A DNA stretch of 64,000 nt from Ottowia testudinis (GCF_017498525.1 NZ_CP071796.1:3410001-3474000); one strand, 5' to 3'; positions 9,682-18,142 are shown, counted from the stretch's first letter. The notes: a model not told the origin generated them from the letters alone. A program made the numbers and translations.

Positions 9682-10683
9682 ATGTTGCCCATGCCGACCT
9701 CACGCCTGCCCCGCCGCGCCGCGCTTGTCACCCTGGCCGCCCTGTGCGCCGCCGCGCCCGCTATGGCACAAAACTCGGCGCCGTGGCCCAGCAAGCCGCT
9801 GCGCATCGTGGTCGGCTTTCCGGCCGGCTCGTCGCCCGACCTGACGGCGCGCGCGCTGGCCGAGCCGCTGGAAAAGGCGCTGGGCCAGCCCGTCATCGTC
9901 GACAACCGCGTTGGCGCTGGCGGCAACATCGGCGCCGACGCGGTGGCCAAGGCCACCGACGGCCACACCATCGGGTTGATGATCAACGGCAACATGACCA
10001 TCGCCCGGCTGCTGAACCCCGCCGTGCGCTACGACCCTCTGAAGGATTTCGCCCCCGTCAGCCTGGTCGGCGTGGCGCCGCTGGTGCTGGTGGCGCCAGC
10101 GGGCGGCGCCACCGCGGGCGGCGATGCCAAATCCTTCTTCGACGCCGCGCGCGCGGCCGACAATAAGTGGAGCTACGGCTCGCCCGGCGTCGGCACGGTG
10201 GGCCACATCGGCATGGAACTGCTCAAAAGCCGCGCCGGTATCGCTCCAGTGCATGTGCCCTACCCCGGCTACCCGCAGGTGGCCACGGCGATGGTCGCAG
10301 GCGACCTGCAGCTGTCGATGCTTCCGCCGGCGCTGGCCAGCGCGCAGATCAAGGCCGGCAAGCTGCGCGGTATCGGCGTCACCTCCAGCGGCCGCAGCAC
10401 GCTGGCGCCCGAACTGCTCAGCCTGGCCGAGGCCGGCGTGAAGAACTTCAACCTCGAAATCTGGAACGCCGTCGCCGCGCCCGCCAGCATGCCCAAGGCC
10501 CACGTCGAGAAGCTGGCCGCCGCCGTCAGCGCCATCGTGCGCACGCCCGAGATGCGCCAGCGCCTGTTCCAGCAGGGCTGGCAGGCGGTCGGCTCATCAC
10601 CCGAGGCGCTGGCCAACCGCATTCAGGCGGATGCGCAGGTGCTGGGCGGAATCATTCGGGCGCAGCGGATTTCGGCGCAGTGA
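9682..10683 (+). CDS. Tripartite tricarboxylate transporter substrate-binding protein (Bug family)
   Basis: Periplasmic solute receptor of the Bug/TctC type, 333 residues. The signal peptide ends near APAMAQ (about residue 32). Family motifs are PLRIVVGFPAGSSPDLTARALA and VIVDNRVGAGGNIGADAVAKA, followed by the carboxylate-binding second half. The start may instead be the ATG at 9691; neither has a clear ribosome site. No TctA/TctB membrane genes are adjacent, as is common for this expanded family, so the ligand is unknown. It is one of three such receptors here. Confidence 0.93.
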   Translation: MLPMPTSRLPRRAALVTLAALCAAAPAMAQNSAPWPSKPLRIVVGFPAGSSPDLTARALAEPLEKALGQPVIVDNRVGAGGNIGADAVAKATDGHTIGLMINGNMTIARLLNPAVRYDPLKDFAPVSLVGVAPLVLVAPAGGATAGGDAKSFFDAARAADNKWSYGSPGVGTVGHIGMELLKSRAGIAPVHVPYPGYPQVATAMVAGDLQLSMLPPALASAQIKAGKLRGIGVTSSGRSTLAPELLSLAEAGVKNFNLEIWNAVAAPASMPKAHVEKLAAAVSAIVRTPEMRQRLFQQGWQAVGSSPEALANRIQADAQVLGGIIRAQRISAQ

Positions 10684-10711
10684 AGGAAGGGTGCGCACGG
10701 CGCGCCAAGAT

Positions 10712-10750
10712 TTACTCTTGATTTGATAGCTGCTTGCGCTTGCCTGGCGG
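10712..10750 (-). repeat. Dispersed palindromic repeat, copy R4
   Basis: On the plus strand ATTTGATAGCTGCTTGCGCT followed by TGCCTGG, i.e. a shortened copy in minus orientation. It sits at the left edge of the low-GC island. Confidence 0.75.
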
Positions 10751-10891
10751 GGGAACAGGCATCATTCAGGGCTCGCTTTGTCTTCAAAAGCGGCACAAAC
10801 TCAAGATCCGCAGGACGCTGGCGACGATCTGTAAAAACATTGGCAATGTCACCGGGAACGATTCTGAGTGCGCCAAAACAGGACGCCAGAT

Positions 10892-11719
10892 TTATTTGTC
10901 GTGAGGCAAAATTCGCCACAGTAGATACAGCACCGCGACGCAGATCAGTGGTGCGAAAACACACAGTACACGCAACACATCGGGTTGCAAAATCGGCACG
11001 GCCGATTGCGGCAAAGCGCCACCCACCACGACCGCATTGTTCATGCTGTGCACCAAAACGGGGGCCCACAGCGACCCGCTGACCCAATAAGCGCCCGCAA
11101 ATAAAGCACCGTTCAAAAAATACAGCGCCAGCACCTCATGGGGCGTAGATTCGCCCGAATGGATTTCCGAAAATAATGCGCTGGAAAGCATTAAGGCTAA
11201 AGCGCAAACCCCCTTGCCCGAGATTTTGCTGCGCAGCCACGACCAGCGCGCCAGGCCGCTTGCGGCACTGGCAAACATCAAGCCGCGATAGAGCACCTCT
11301 TCGCCCAAAGGCGCCAAAATTGTGAAGTTCACGATCATCAGCATTTGCCGCGCGGGGCTGGAGCCCATATCCACGCCTTCGAGTGGATTCTTGCCAAACC
11401 GCCCAATCGCGGGCACATAGCGTTCAGCCGCCCACACCATCACATAATGGAGTGCGAAAAAAACGGCGGCAACGGCCAAGGTACGGCCTAATCGCCCCGG
11501 CTGAAACCCAAAATCACTGCCCAGCGTGCGCTGCTTGCGCCAAGCATTGAGCACCAGCACCGCCAGCAAGGACAACCCAAAAAAGCTGACAAGCTGCGCC
11601 GTCAACATCACCTGGCTACCCCAATGCGGGGGAATCAAACCGGGGCTGGAACTCGATGCCATGGCCACGATATAGGCCACAAGCACATACCAAATAGGCC
11701 AGTTGTTGAAATTATACAT
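10892..11719 (-). CDS. CPBP-family intramembrane metalloprotease (CAAX-like)
   Basis: A 275-residue polytopic membrane protein with about seven hydrophobic segments. The ABI/CPBP motif EEVLYR is at residues 140-145, and a later membrane segment has APVLVHSMNN, supplying the His/Asn pair of the intramembrane glutamic protease fold. Substrate unknown; relatives process prenylated peptides or act in bacteriocin immunity. GC content is clearly lower than in flanking genes, suggesting acquisition by transfer together with the next two genes. Confidence 0.85.
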   Translation of the reverse strand: MYNFNNWPIWYVLVAYIVAMASSSSPGLIPPHWGSQVMLTAQLVSFFGLSLLAVLVLNAWRKQRTLGSDFGFQPGRLGRTLAVAAVFFALHYVMVWAAERYVPAIGRFGKNPLEGVDMGSSPARQMLMIVNFTILAPLGEEVLYRGLMFASAASGLARWSWLRSKISGKGVCALALMLSSALFSEIHSGESTPHEVLALYFLNGALFAGAYWVSGSLWAPVLVHSMNNAVVVGGALPQSAVPILQPDVLRVLCVFAPLICVAVLYLLWRILPHDK

Positions 11720-11874
11720 AGCCAGAAAAATATTTAGGCTTGATGGTAACTACATGCCTACCAATCCCTCGCGCAGCGATTGATAAGCGCCAAGTATTGC
11801 TTGCTGGTTTGAGTAAGCTCTTATAGCCTGAGTTATTGACCCAAAACGATCCAACTTGAACGCCATCCTCACCA

Positions 11875-11963
11875 CCGTCATTCCCGCGAAAGCGGAATCC
11901 ATGCAACCTCCTTCAGGGGCGCTGCGGTGAAGACGTCGATTCCCGCTTTCGCGGGAATGACGG
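11875..11963. repeat. Inverted repeat with ~25-bp arms (MITE-like, CCGTCATTCCCGCGAAAGCG type)
   Basis: CCGTCATTCCCGCGAAAGCG.. at 11875-11900 is repeated in inverse at 11938-11963, differing by one base. The arms enclose about 37 bp. Such TTCCCGCGAAAGCGGGAA elements recur in many proteobacterial genomes. It lies between the aminopeptidase and protease genes of the low-GC island. Confidence 0.85.
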
Positions 11964-12004
11964 AATTGAAGTCGTTTGATTTCCCAGCAATAGCTTTTAT
12001 ATGG

Positions 12005-12751
12005 TCAATGTTGAGTCACGATGATGGGTGCCCCTTCTGTGATGATCATCGTATGCTCGTATTGCGCGGATAGATTTCCCTTGGCTCCAGAAAGTGTCCA
12101 ACCATCCGCCTCTTCTGTGACGATACGGCTTTTTGTCGACAGAAACGGCTCTATGGTGATGACCACACCTTTTTGAAGAATTCGCTGATCGGAAGGATCG
12201 AAGTATCCCGCGATATGCTCGGGCTCCTCGTGTAACGCCCGGCCAACTCCGTGGCTGCCAAGATTTTCGATGATCCTGAAACCGTAGGTCTTTGCTGTGC
12301 GCTGGATCGCAGCGCCGATTCTATGGATGGGTTGGCCCGCTCTGGCACACTTCATGGCCTCAACCAAGGCCGTGCGAGTCGCGTGGCAAAGGCGGGTTTT
12401 GAGCGCTGTAGTCGGAGGAATCACAATGGTTCCACCGGTATCGGCAAAGTATCCGCCTAGTTCTGCCGACACATCTACATTTAGAACATCTCCTGCCTGA
12501 ATGACCCGATCTCCCGGAATCCCGTGCGCTGCCTGCTCATTGATGCTAATGCAGGTTGCGCCGGGAAAGTTGTAGGTAAGCTGCGGCGCAGAACGCGCAC
12601 CGTACTCCGACAACAGCCCAGCGCCGATCTGATCCAGTTCTCCCGTCGTCATACCCGGTTCGGCAGCCTCATGCATTCGCCGCAATACCAACGAGACCAC
12701 TTGTCCAATACGCTCCAGTCCAACAATGTCTTCTTGAGTTTCAATGGTCAT
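12005..12751 (-). CDS. map: Type I methionine aminopeptidase, probably an accessory copy
   Basis: Removes N-terminal Met from nascent proteins. The 248-residue protein keeps the full metal-site set: His76 (AAHGIPG), Asp93 and Asp104 (NVDVS.. YFADTG), His167 (GSHGVG), Glu201 (ITIEPF) and Glu232 (YEHT). It is in low-GC DNA far from rpsB, the usual neighbour of the housekeeping copy. Its start lies 22 bp after the end of an attC core, with AAGGAAG before the ATG, the spacing seen for a gene inside an integron cassette. No attC is visible after its stop, so its own recombination site may be lost. Confidence 0.92.
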   Translation of the reverse strand: MTIETQEDIVGLERIGQVVSLVLRRMHEAAEPGMTTGELDQIGAGLLSEYGARSAPQLTYNFPGATCISINEQAAHGIPGDRVIQAGDVLNVDVSAELGGYFADTGGTIVIPPTTALKTRLCHATRTALVEAMKCARAGQPIHRIGAAIQRTAKTYGFRIIENLGSHGVGRALHEEPEHIAGYFDPSDQRILQKGVVITIEPFLSTKSRIVTEEADGWTLSGAKGNLSAQYEHTMIITEGAPIIVTQH

Positions 12752-12766
12752 ATGGCTTCCTTGTGA

Positions 12767-12856
12767 AGCTAACGCCTAATTAAGCCGTTGCGGCACGATT
12801 AATTTTGGTCTGAGCCAAGAGCCTGTTCCGCAATCGGCTTGAATGCATAGTTAGGA
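12767..12856 (-). other. Integron attC recombination site (59-base element)
   Basis: Read on the minus strand, R'' TCCTAAC (12856-12850) and R' GTTAGCT (12773-12767) flank an imperfect palindrome. The inner arms AAGCCGATTGCGG and CCGCAACGGCTT pair with one extrahelical base, the hallmark of attC. The layout, including CTAAC..TTCAAGCCG and CGGCTTAA..GCGTTAG, is like classical attC sites such as that of aadA cassettes. The stop codon of the upstream gene lies inside R''. Confidence 0.9.
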
Positions 12857-13475
12857 GTCAGCACCGCGGAGCCTCTTCATTCTCTCTTCCGCCTCCGCGA
12901 ACTCTTCCTCATCATCTTTGCATAGTATCTTGAAATCAACGGTCTTGCGCATCCCATCCAAGGCTCCGGAGGCCTCTACTCTCAGAAGTGCTCGAGTAAC
13001 GCATTCCATAAACATCTCCCTATCATCCGGGTGTTCAAGAACGTCTGAATCAGGAAGTTCTCGTTTGTACCCCGCATGGCCTTCGTCCTTGGCGAAGTTT
13101 ATTCCGTGGTACTCCCAATCACCAAAGCCCCAGCGCATCTCCTCTATTTCTCGCGCTATTTCGAATTCAGAAGCAGACGAAGAGTATTCTCTCGCCTTTT
13201 TTAGAAGCGCCCCAGTCGTATTTGCACTTAGCAGAATGTCCCCATAAAGAGAATTGCAGTCCACCGCTACCGAGTAAAATTCTTCGCCACCGTTGTCGGC
13301 GATAAACTCACGCAGGTCTCGCTCAAGCAGATTCGCAATTCCGTTCTCAGCACTCTTCCAATCAAAGTCTGCCCAAGGCGACTTTACTCCCTCTTCGGGA
13401 TCGGCGGTGTCGGGCTCAACGGCTCCATTCCTTACGCCCAGCAACCTTGCAAACCAATTCATCACTGACTCCTAA
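12773..13475 (-). mobile_element. Integron gene cassette (703 bp)
   Basis: On the minus strand the cassette would start at TTAGGAGTC (13475) and end at the G of GTTAGC (12773). The first bases GTTAGGAGTC are the exact complement of GACTCCTAAC at the R'' end of its attC, as expected for a cassette formed by circularisation. It encodes one short ORF with little non-coding sequence, typical of cassettes. Confidence 0.85.
12851..13462 (-). CDS. Cassette-encoded protein of unknown function (DUF4303-like)
   Basis: About 203 residues, acidic and soluble, with no signal peptide or membrane segment. The pattern FYSVAVDCNSLYGDILLSAN at about residues 62-81, followed by a conserved-looking Trp-rich segment (EEMRWGFGDWEYHG), recalls DUF4303 proteins, a family found near polymorphic toxins and in cassettes; this is only a resemblance by eye. 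The ATG at 13462 was preferred to GTG 13465 because GGAG lies 6 bases before it; that GGAG is part of the recombination core. Low GC supports transfer. Function unknown. Confidence 0.8.
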   Translation of the reverse strand: MNWFARLLGVRNGAVEPDTADPEEGVKSPWADFDWKSAENGIANLLERDLREFIADNGGEEFYSVAVDCNSLYGDILLSANTTGALLKKAREYSSSASEFEIAREIEEMRWGFGDWEYHGINFAKDEGHAGYKRELPDSDVLEHPDDREMFMECVTRALLRVEASGALDGMRKTVDFKILCKDDEEEFAEAEERMKRLRGADS

Positions 13476-13487
13476 CTTAGATTTATC
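13470..13487 (-). other. attI-like simple site at the head of the cassette
   Basis: The minus strand reads GATAAATCTAAGTTAGGA. It resembles the terminal simple site of attI1 (CCTAAAACAAAGTTAGG, from memory; about 13 of 17 positions). There is no convincing L' half-site for an attC here. No integrase gene lies beside it; the neighbour is the SCO gene on the same strand. Confidence 0.45.
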
Positions 13488-13598
13488 CCTCAGTTGTGGC
13501 GTTAACTGTTAACCCCACATGTTCGGGCCAGATGATCCAACAGTCTTAACCCGGACAATGATGACGGAAATCGAATTTATACTGGCTAAATAAACAGT

Positions 13599-14219
13599 TC
13601 AACTACCCGCCTTCAACAACAACCGAATATCGTCCGCCAGCGCCGGCCCCCCCAGCTTGTAGCGCGCGTAAAGCCGCACCCGCCCCTGCGGGTCGTAGAC
13701 GTAGCTGGCGGCGGTGTGGTCCATGCTGTAGCTGGTGGGGGTCTTGCCGTCGACTTTCTTGTAGTAGATCTTGAAGTCTTTCGCCAGCGCGGCCAGTGCT
13801 TCGGGCGAGGCGGCGTACAGGCCGACGAAGGTGGGGTCGAAGCTGCCCATGTATGCCTTCAGCACCTCGGGCGTGTCGCGCTCGGGGTCGATGCTGATGA
13901 ACACCACCTGCAGCTTGTCGCCGTCGGCGCCCAGCAGCTTCTTGACCTGCGCCATCTCGCTCATGGTGGTAGGGCACACGTCAGGGCACTGGGTGAAGCC
14001 GAAGAACACCACCACCGCCTTGCCCTTGAAATCGGCCAGGGTGCGCGGCAGGCCGTTGAAGTCGGTCAGTTGAAAGCCTTGGGCGTAGTCGGCGCCGGTG
14101 ATGTCGACCGACTTGAACTGCGGTTTGTCCGGCTGGCAAGCGGTCAAAAGGCCAGCAGCGCTTGTCAGCAGAGCGCCAGCAGCTATATTTTTTAGAGCGA
14201 ATCGGCGAGAGACAGTCAT
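13599..14219 (-). CDS. SCO1/SenC copper chaperone for cytochrome oxidase
   Basis: Membrane-anchored thioredoxin-like copper chaperone that helps load the CuA site of cytochrome oxidase subunit II. The 206-residue protein has a lipobox-like LLTAC (Cys28), the copper ligands in [13 protein letters not shown] (Cys78, Cys82) and His168 in MDHTA. Its start overlaps the ctaB stop by 4 bases (ATGA), so it is translationally coupled. The signal-peptide stretch [20 protein letters not shown] is encoded by a copy of the dispersed repeat. Confidence 0.94.
   Translation of the reverse strand: MTVSRRFALKNIAAGALLTSAAGLLTACQPDKPQFKSVDITGADYAQGFQLTDFNGLPRTLADFKGKAVVVFFGFTQCPDVCPTTMSEMAQVKKLLGADGDKLQVVFISIDPERDTPEVLKAYMGSFDPTFVGLYAASPEALAALAKDFKIYYKKVDGKTPTSYSMDHTAASYVYDPQGRVRLYARYKLGGPALADDIRLLLKAGS
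14151..14200 (-). repeat. Dispersed repeat copy R5, inside the SCO signal-peptide coding region
   Basis: AGCGCTTGTCAGCAGAGCGC followed by CAGCAGCTATATTTTTTAG. It is diverged but the core order is kept. It is translated as part of the hydrophobic N-terminus of the SCO protein. Confidence 0.6.
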
Positions 14220-15121
14220 GACAGGTAGTGATCCACCAGCAGCGCCGCGAACAGCAGCGACAGATGAATGAGCGAAAAGCGGAAGGTCTTGCGCGCCAGC
14301 TGGTCTGAATAGCTGCGCCACAGCTTGAATGCATGCCAGATGAAACCCGCGTTGAGCGCCAGCGCCGCCGCCAGGTACAGCCAGCCGCTGAAGCCGTAGA
14401 TGAAGGGCAGCAGGCACGCCGCCAGTAGGATGAAGGTGTAGAGCAGGATTTGCAGCCGCGTGAATTCGTTGCCGTGTGTGACGGGCAGCATGGGCAGGCC
14501 GCTCTTGCGGTAATCCTCCACGCGGTACAGCGCCAGTGCCCAGAAGTGCGGCGGCGTCCACAAGAAGATGATCAGCACCAGAATCAGCGCTTCGGGGCTG
14601 ACCTGATTGGTCATGGCCGTCCAGCCCAGCAGCGGCGGCATGGCGCCGCTGGCGCCGCCGATGACGATGTTCTGCGGCGTCAGCGGTTTGAGGATGACGG
14701 TGTAGATGACCGCGTAGCCGACAAAGGTGGCAAACGTGAGCCACATGGTCAGTGGGTTGACCCACACGTACAAAATGGCCGAGCCGATGGCGCACAGCAG
14801 CGCCGAAAAGATGAGCGCCTGCGTGTCGCTGAGCTGCCCGCGCGCGGTGGGGCGCCAGGCGGTGCGCTTCATCTTGGCGTCGATGGTTTTCTCGATCAGG
14901 CAGTTGAAGGCGGCGGCCGCGCCAGCCACCAGCCAGATGCCGGCGCAGGCGATGACCATGCGCTGCAGCGCTGGCCAGTTCGGCAAGCCGGGCACGGCCA
15001 GCACCATGCCGATCAGCGCGCAAAACACGATCAGCTGCACCACGCGCGGCTTGGTCAGCACGTAGTACTGGCGCCAGACGGGCATGGCGGCCAGCGGGGC
15101 GGCGGGGGCGCTCGTGCTCAT
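14216..15121 (-). CDS. ctaB: Protoheme IX farnesyltransferase (heme O synthase)
   Basis: Converts heme b to heme O in the inner membrane, the first step of heme A synthesis. The 301-residue UbiA-type prenyltransferase has about nine membrane segments, the conserved start [17 protein letters not shown], and the Asp-containing motif [15 protein letters not shown] near residue 77, plus [28 protein letters not shown]. It overlaps ctaA upstream and the SCO gene downstream by 4 bases each. With CtaA it supplies heme A for the aa3 oxidase encoded nearby. Confidence 0.96.
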   Translation of the reverse strand: MSTSAPAAPLAAMPVWRQYYVLTKPRVVQLIVFCALIGMVLAVPGLPNWPALQRMVIACAGIWLVAGAAAAFNCLIEKTIDAKMKRTAWRPTARGQLSDTQALIFSALLCAIGSAILYVWVNPLTMWLTFATFVGYAVIYTVILKPLTPQNIVIGGASGAMPPLLGWTAMTNQVSPEALILVLIIFLWTPPHFWALALYRVEDYRKSGLPMLPVTHGNEFTRLQILLYTFILLAACLLPFIYGFSGWLYLAAALALNAGFIWHAFKLWRSYSDQLARKTFRFSLIHLSLLFAALLVDHYLS

Positions 15122-16323
15122 GATTTCAAGCCTCCAGCGCTTGCCTGGCGTGCGCGATCAGCTATCATTTTTGAATCAACTTGCGGAGCCACGCGGCTGG
15201 CGCACAGCGCCCAGGCCAGCACCGTCAGCAGCGCTGCCGCGCCGCCGGTGTGCAGCACGGCGGCCACCAGCGGCCAGTCGAGCACCACGTTCGACAGGCC
15301 AGTGAGCAGTTGCAGCGCCGCCAGGCCGGCGATCCAGCGGCGCTGGCGCGCCAGGCGGCCGTGCCGGTGCAGACGCCAGGCCAGCACGCCCAGCACGGCG
15401 AACACGGCGTAGGCGAACAGCCGGTGGGTGTAGTGGATGGCGGTGAGCGCGTGGAATTCGAGCGGCGAGCCGTCGGCGGAGGTACCCAGCGGGCGCCACA
15501 GCTCAAAGCCCTGCGCAAAGTCCATTTCGGGCCACCAACTGCCCTGGCACATCGGGAAGGTGTTGCACACCAGCACCGCGTAGTTGGTGCTGACCCAGCC
15601 GCCCAGCGCGATCTGCAGCCCCACCATGAGCGCGGCGGACCACAGCAGTGCGCGCGTGCTGTGGGCGAGCGCTTCGATGGGTGCGCCGGCCGCCTGCCGA
15701 TAGCGCTCGGCCTGCGCCGCCAGCAGCACCAGCAGCCCGACGCCACCCAGCAGGTGCAGCGTGACGATGGCGGGAAACAGCTTCATCGTCACGGTAAGCG
15801 CGCCGAACGCGCCCTGCGCGCACACCCAAAACAGGGTGAACAGGGGCCAGCTGGGGTGCACGATCGGTGCGCTGCCCCCCTGCCGATGGCCTTGGTCAGC
15901 GCGACCGCGCCGCCACTGCAGCCAGGTCGCCAGCGCCAGCACGATGATCAGAACGCCGACGCCGGTGGCCAGATACCGGTGGATCATCTCCACCCAGGCC
16001 TTGCCGCGGGTGACGGGGCCGGCCGGCATCGCGTCCTGCGCCGCGGCGATGTGCTCGCGCGCGCCCACCGGGCTGGCCTTGCCGTAGCAGCCGGGCCAGT
16101 CGGGGCAGCCCAGGCCCGAATCGGTCAGTCGCGTGAAGGCGCCGAACAGCACCAGATCAAACGTCAAGAACAGCGTGAGCAGCGTCAGCGCCTGCAGGCG
16201 CCGCGCCGGGCTGGCGTTCTGGTGCCGCAGCCACAGCCACGCCAGCGGGCCCACGGCCACCACCAGCCCCATGCCCATCAGGCGCAGCGCTGGGCTCAGG
16301 TTGTACAGCGGGGTGGCGTCCAT
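15118..16323 (-). CDS. ctaA: Heme A synthase (COX15/CtaA)
   Basis: Oxidises the methyl group of heme O to give heme A. The 401-residue protein has eight membrane segments and the heme-ligand regions around [29 protein letters not shown], and [10 protein letters not shown]. Cysteines in [14 protein letters not shown] match the family. The last ~18 residues ([15 protein letters not shown]..) are encoded by a repeat copy, so the C-terminus appears to have been extended or replaced by the repeat. It lies in the ctaA-ctaB-SCO gene set with 4-base overlaps. Confidence 0.95.
   Translation of the reverse strand: MDATPLYNLSPALRLMGMGLVVAVGPLAWLWLRHQNASPARRLQALTLLTLFLTFDLVLFGAFTRLTDSGLGCPDWPGCYGKASPVGAREHIAAAQDAMPAGPVTRGKAWVEMIHRYLATGVGVLIIVLALATWLQWRRGRADQGHRQGGSAPIVHPSWPLFTLFWVCAQGAFGALTVTMKLFPAIVTLHLLGGVGLLVLLAAQAERYRQAAGAPIEALAHSTRALLWSAALMVGLQIALGGWVSTNYAVLVCNTFPMCQGSWWPEMDFAQGFELWRPLGTSADGSPLEFHALTAIHYTHRLFAYAVFAVLGVLAWRLHRHGRLARQRRWIAGLAALQLLTGLSNVVLDWPLVAAVLHTGGAAALLTVLAWALCASRVAPQVDSKMIADRARQASAGGLKS
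15132..15180 (-). repeat. Dispersed repeat copy R6, encoding the C-terminus of CtaA
   Basis: CCAGCGCTTGCCTGGCGTGCGCGATCAGCTATCATTTTTGA. The copy is read in frame as the final residues of heme A synthase. Confidence 0.8.
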
Positions 16324-16423
16324 CGGCGTGTCAGAGATCCGTTACAGCACATGAATCCACGCATCCAGAGGCTGCGGAGCAAGCCATGCGGGGGCGCCGT
16401 GACCGGGGTTTCCCCGGGCACTG

Positions 16424-16474
16424 GCGCCGTCCCCTGGGGGGAAGGCGCCGCAGGCGACTCAGGGGGGGCGTCAT
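16424..16474. repeat. GC-rich hairpin repeat (CCCCCTGAGTCGCCTGCGGCGCC type)
   Basis: GGCGCCGTCCCCTGGGGGGA.. then AGGCGCCGCAGGCGACTCAG and a run of G. This second repeat type, with G-run, GGCGCC palindrome and C-run, is common between genes in Comamonadaceae and may act as a transcript-end or stability hairpin between the heme A genes and the next ORF. Confidence 0.5.
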
Positions 16475-17184
16475 CTCCCTGCCCTATCCCAGCTGGCCGA
16501 CGCGCGCAGCAGGCGCTCCAGATCGCGCTTGGCCTTGCCGGCGGTGGCTTTGTCGAGCTGGGGCGGAAAGCGCATCATCCAGTGGCCCATGGGATCGACC
16601 ACGTACAGGTGCTCCGACAGCTGGTGGCCGGCGGCCGGTGCCAGCCAGCGCGCCAGGGTATCGGCGGGCACCCGCACCACGGTGGCCTGATTGAGCGCGG
16701 GGCGCAGGTTTTCGGGCACGCGGACGTCGTCGCTGACCAGCCAGACCCAATCCAGCCGGTCTTTTTCGCGGCCCAGGCTTTCGCGCAGCTGCCGCTGCAG
16801 GTAGAGATTGTTCTGGCAGCCACCGTCGCATGCGCCGCCCGCCACGCTGACCAGCAGCCATTGGCCACGCAGCGCGGCCAGATCGAAGGGCTGCCCGTTC
16901 AGATCGGTCCCGCCAGTGGTGGGGATGGCAGGCTGCGACGCGATCAGTTCGCCAAAACTGCGCCGCCCTTCCGGCCGCAACACGTAATAGCTCAAATACG
17001 AAGCGATGACGGGCGCCGCGCACACCAGCGCCAGCAGCAGCATCTGCCAACGGCCAGCGCGCGTGCGGCGGGCGTCCTGCAGGGCGGCGCCACCGGGCGA
17101 CGGCATGCCGTGCACCGTCAGGCCGAGGGGCTGGTCGCGGCGGGAAGAATCAGCTGCGGCGGGCGCGGTAGAGAGGTCTGACAA
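16471..17184 (-). CDS. Membrane-anchored thioredoxin-like protein of the oxidase cluster
   Basis: A 237-residue protein with a cytoplasmic N-terminus (about 45 residues), one membrane anchor (MLLLALVCAAPVIASYLSYYV) and a periplasmic SCO-like/thioredoxin-fold domain. The pair of cysteines in GGACDGGCQNN (CxxxC spacing) matches the position of SCO copper ligands, and a C-terminal HWMMRFPP follows VVDPMG. It is found next to SURF1 in many beta-proteobacterial oxidase clusters and is probably an oxidase assembly factor; the precise role is unknown. Confidence 0.75.
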   Translation of the reverse strand: MSDLSTAPAAADSSRRDQPLGLTVHGMPSPGGAALQDARRTRAGRWQMLLLALVCAAPVIASYLSYYVLRPEGRRSFGELIASQPAIPTTGGTDLNGQPFDLAALRGQWLLVSVAGGACDGGCQNNLYLQRQLRESLGREKDRLDWVWLVSDDVRVPENLRPALNQATVVRVPADTLARWLAPAAGHQLSEHLYVVDPMGHWMMRFPPQLDKATAGKAKRDLERLLRASASWDRAGR

Positions 17185-17890
17185 CTTGGAACCAGAGTAA
17201 AAGCACGCCCATCAGCGCGCAAAGGCCGAACCATTGAAAGGCGTAGCCGTAATGCTTTTCGACACCCGTGGCCACTTCGGGCCAATCGCGGCGCAACCCC
17301 TGCGAAGCGGCGCCGCTCTGCACCACCAGCACGGTGGCCAGCGGCAGGCCGGTTTCGGCCCGCAGGGCATCCAGGTCGAGATTTTGCCGGATCGGCCCGC
17401 CTTGCTCATCGCCGAGCTGATAGACCCTGGGCGGATGTTCGGCGATCCGGCCGCTGATCTGTACTTCGCCGCCCGGCGTTTCCACCGGCGGCAGCTTGGT
17501 GCGCTCGATGCGGTGGCGCGGCACCCAGCCGCGCTGCACCAGCACCGCGCGCCCGCTGCCGGTCAGCATGAGCGGTGTGAACACGTAGAAGCCGGTTTGA
17601 CCCGCCATGGGGCGGTTGTCGAGAAAGAGGGTGTGCTCGGGCAGCCACCGCCCGCGCAACGTGATGCCGCGGTGCATCAACTCTCGCGCCTGCCCGGCCG
17701 GCAACGGCCGGGCCAGCGTGGCGCCATCCAGCGCCGGCAGCTGCTGGCGCTGCAGGATGGCCGTCTGCAAGCCTTCTTTTTGGGCCGCGCGCGACAGCTG
17801 CCAGCGCCCCAGCGACGCCGTCAGCGCCATGGCGGCCAGGGCCACCAGCCATATCAGCGCCGTGCGCCAGCGCGCGTGCCAGCGTCTCAC
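17150..17890 (-). CDS. SURF1 family cytochrome oxidase assembly protein
   Basis: Inner-membrane protein that helps insert heme A into subunit I. About 246 residues with N-terminal (ALIWLVALAAMALTASLGRWQL) and C-terminal (FGLCALMGVLLLWFQVV) membrane segments and the SURF1 landmarks GRWLPEHTLFLDNRPMAGQTGFYVFTP (several segments) and VLVQRGWVPR. The GTG at 17890 was chosen because the longer reading would run into the divergent DUF2909 gene and add a non-family N-terminus. The 3' end overlaps the next gene by 35 bases. Confidence 0.85.
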   Translation of the reverse strand: MRRWHARWRTALIWLVALAAMALTASLGRWQLSRAAQKEGLQTAILQRQQLPALDGATLARPLPAGQARELMHRGITLRGRWLPEHTLFLDNRPMAGQTGFYVFTPLMLTGSGRAVLVQRGWVPRHRIERTKLPPVETPGGEVQISGRIAEHPPRVYQLGDEQGGPIRQNLDLDALRAETGLPLATVLVVQSGAASQGLRRDWPEVATGVEKHYGYAFQWFGLCALMGVLLLWFQVVRPLYRARRS

Positions 17891-17892
17891 GG

Positions 17893-17898
17893 GATAAT
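17893..17898 (+). promoter_or_regulatory. -10 box seven bases before ATG: likely leaderless start
   Basis: GATAAT ends 7 bases before the DUF2909 start codon and no Shine-Dalgarno sequence is present, so transcription should begin at or next to the A of ATG. Confidence 0.5.
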
Positions 17899-17905
17899 CG
17901 GCGTC

Positions 17906-18142
17906 ATGAAACAGATGCTGTTCGGCTTGGCTTTCGCGGGGATCCTGGGCAGCCTGGCGTCGGCGCTGGTGTTCATGCTCAGGCGCGACAAACCAAGCCA
18001 AGCACCCGAAGCCGATCGCGCCAAAAGCATGATGCGCGCGTTGGCGCTGCGGGTGGGGTTGTCGGTGCTGCTCTTCATCTGCGTGCTGCTGGCGTGGAAA
18101 CTGGGTTACATCCAGCCTTCGGGTATTTCGTCTGGTGCTTGA
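17906..18142 (+). CDS. Twin transmembrane protein (DUF2909 type)
   Basis: A 78-residue inner-membrane protein with two hydrophobic helices (about 4-24 and 47-66) separated by a charged stretch rich in Arg/Asp. It is a small conserved gene of oxidase clusters, divergent from SURF1 by 15 bp; its role is unknown. It ends before a strong two-way terminator shared with the oxidase subunit III gene. Confidence 0.8.
   Translation: MKQMLFGLAFAGILGSLASALVFMLRRDKPSQAPEADRAKSMMRALALRVGLSVLLFICVLLAWKLGYIQPSGISSGA

Noticed and set aside
13500-13560. A second full attC just upstream of the cassette
   Set aside because: GTTAACAGTTAAC is a dyad but no L''/L' arms pair around it at attC spacing; kept only as an attI-like junction.
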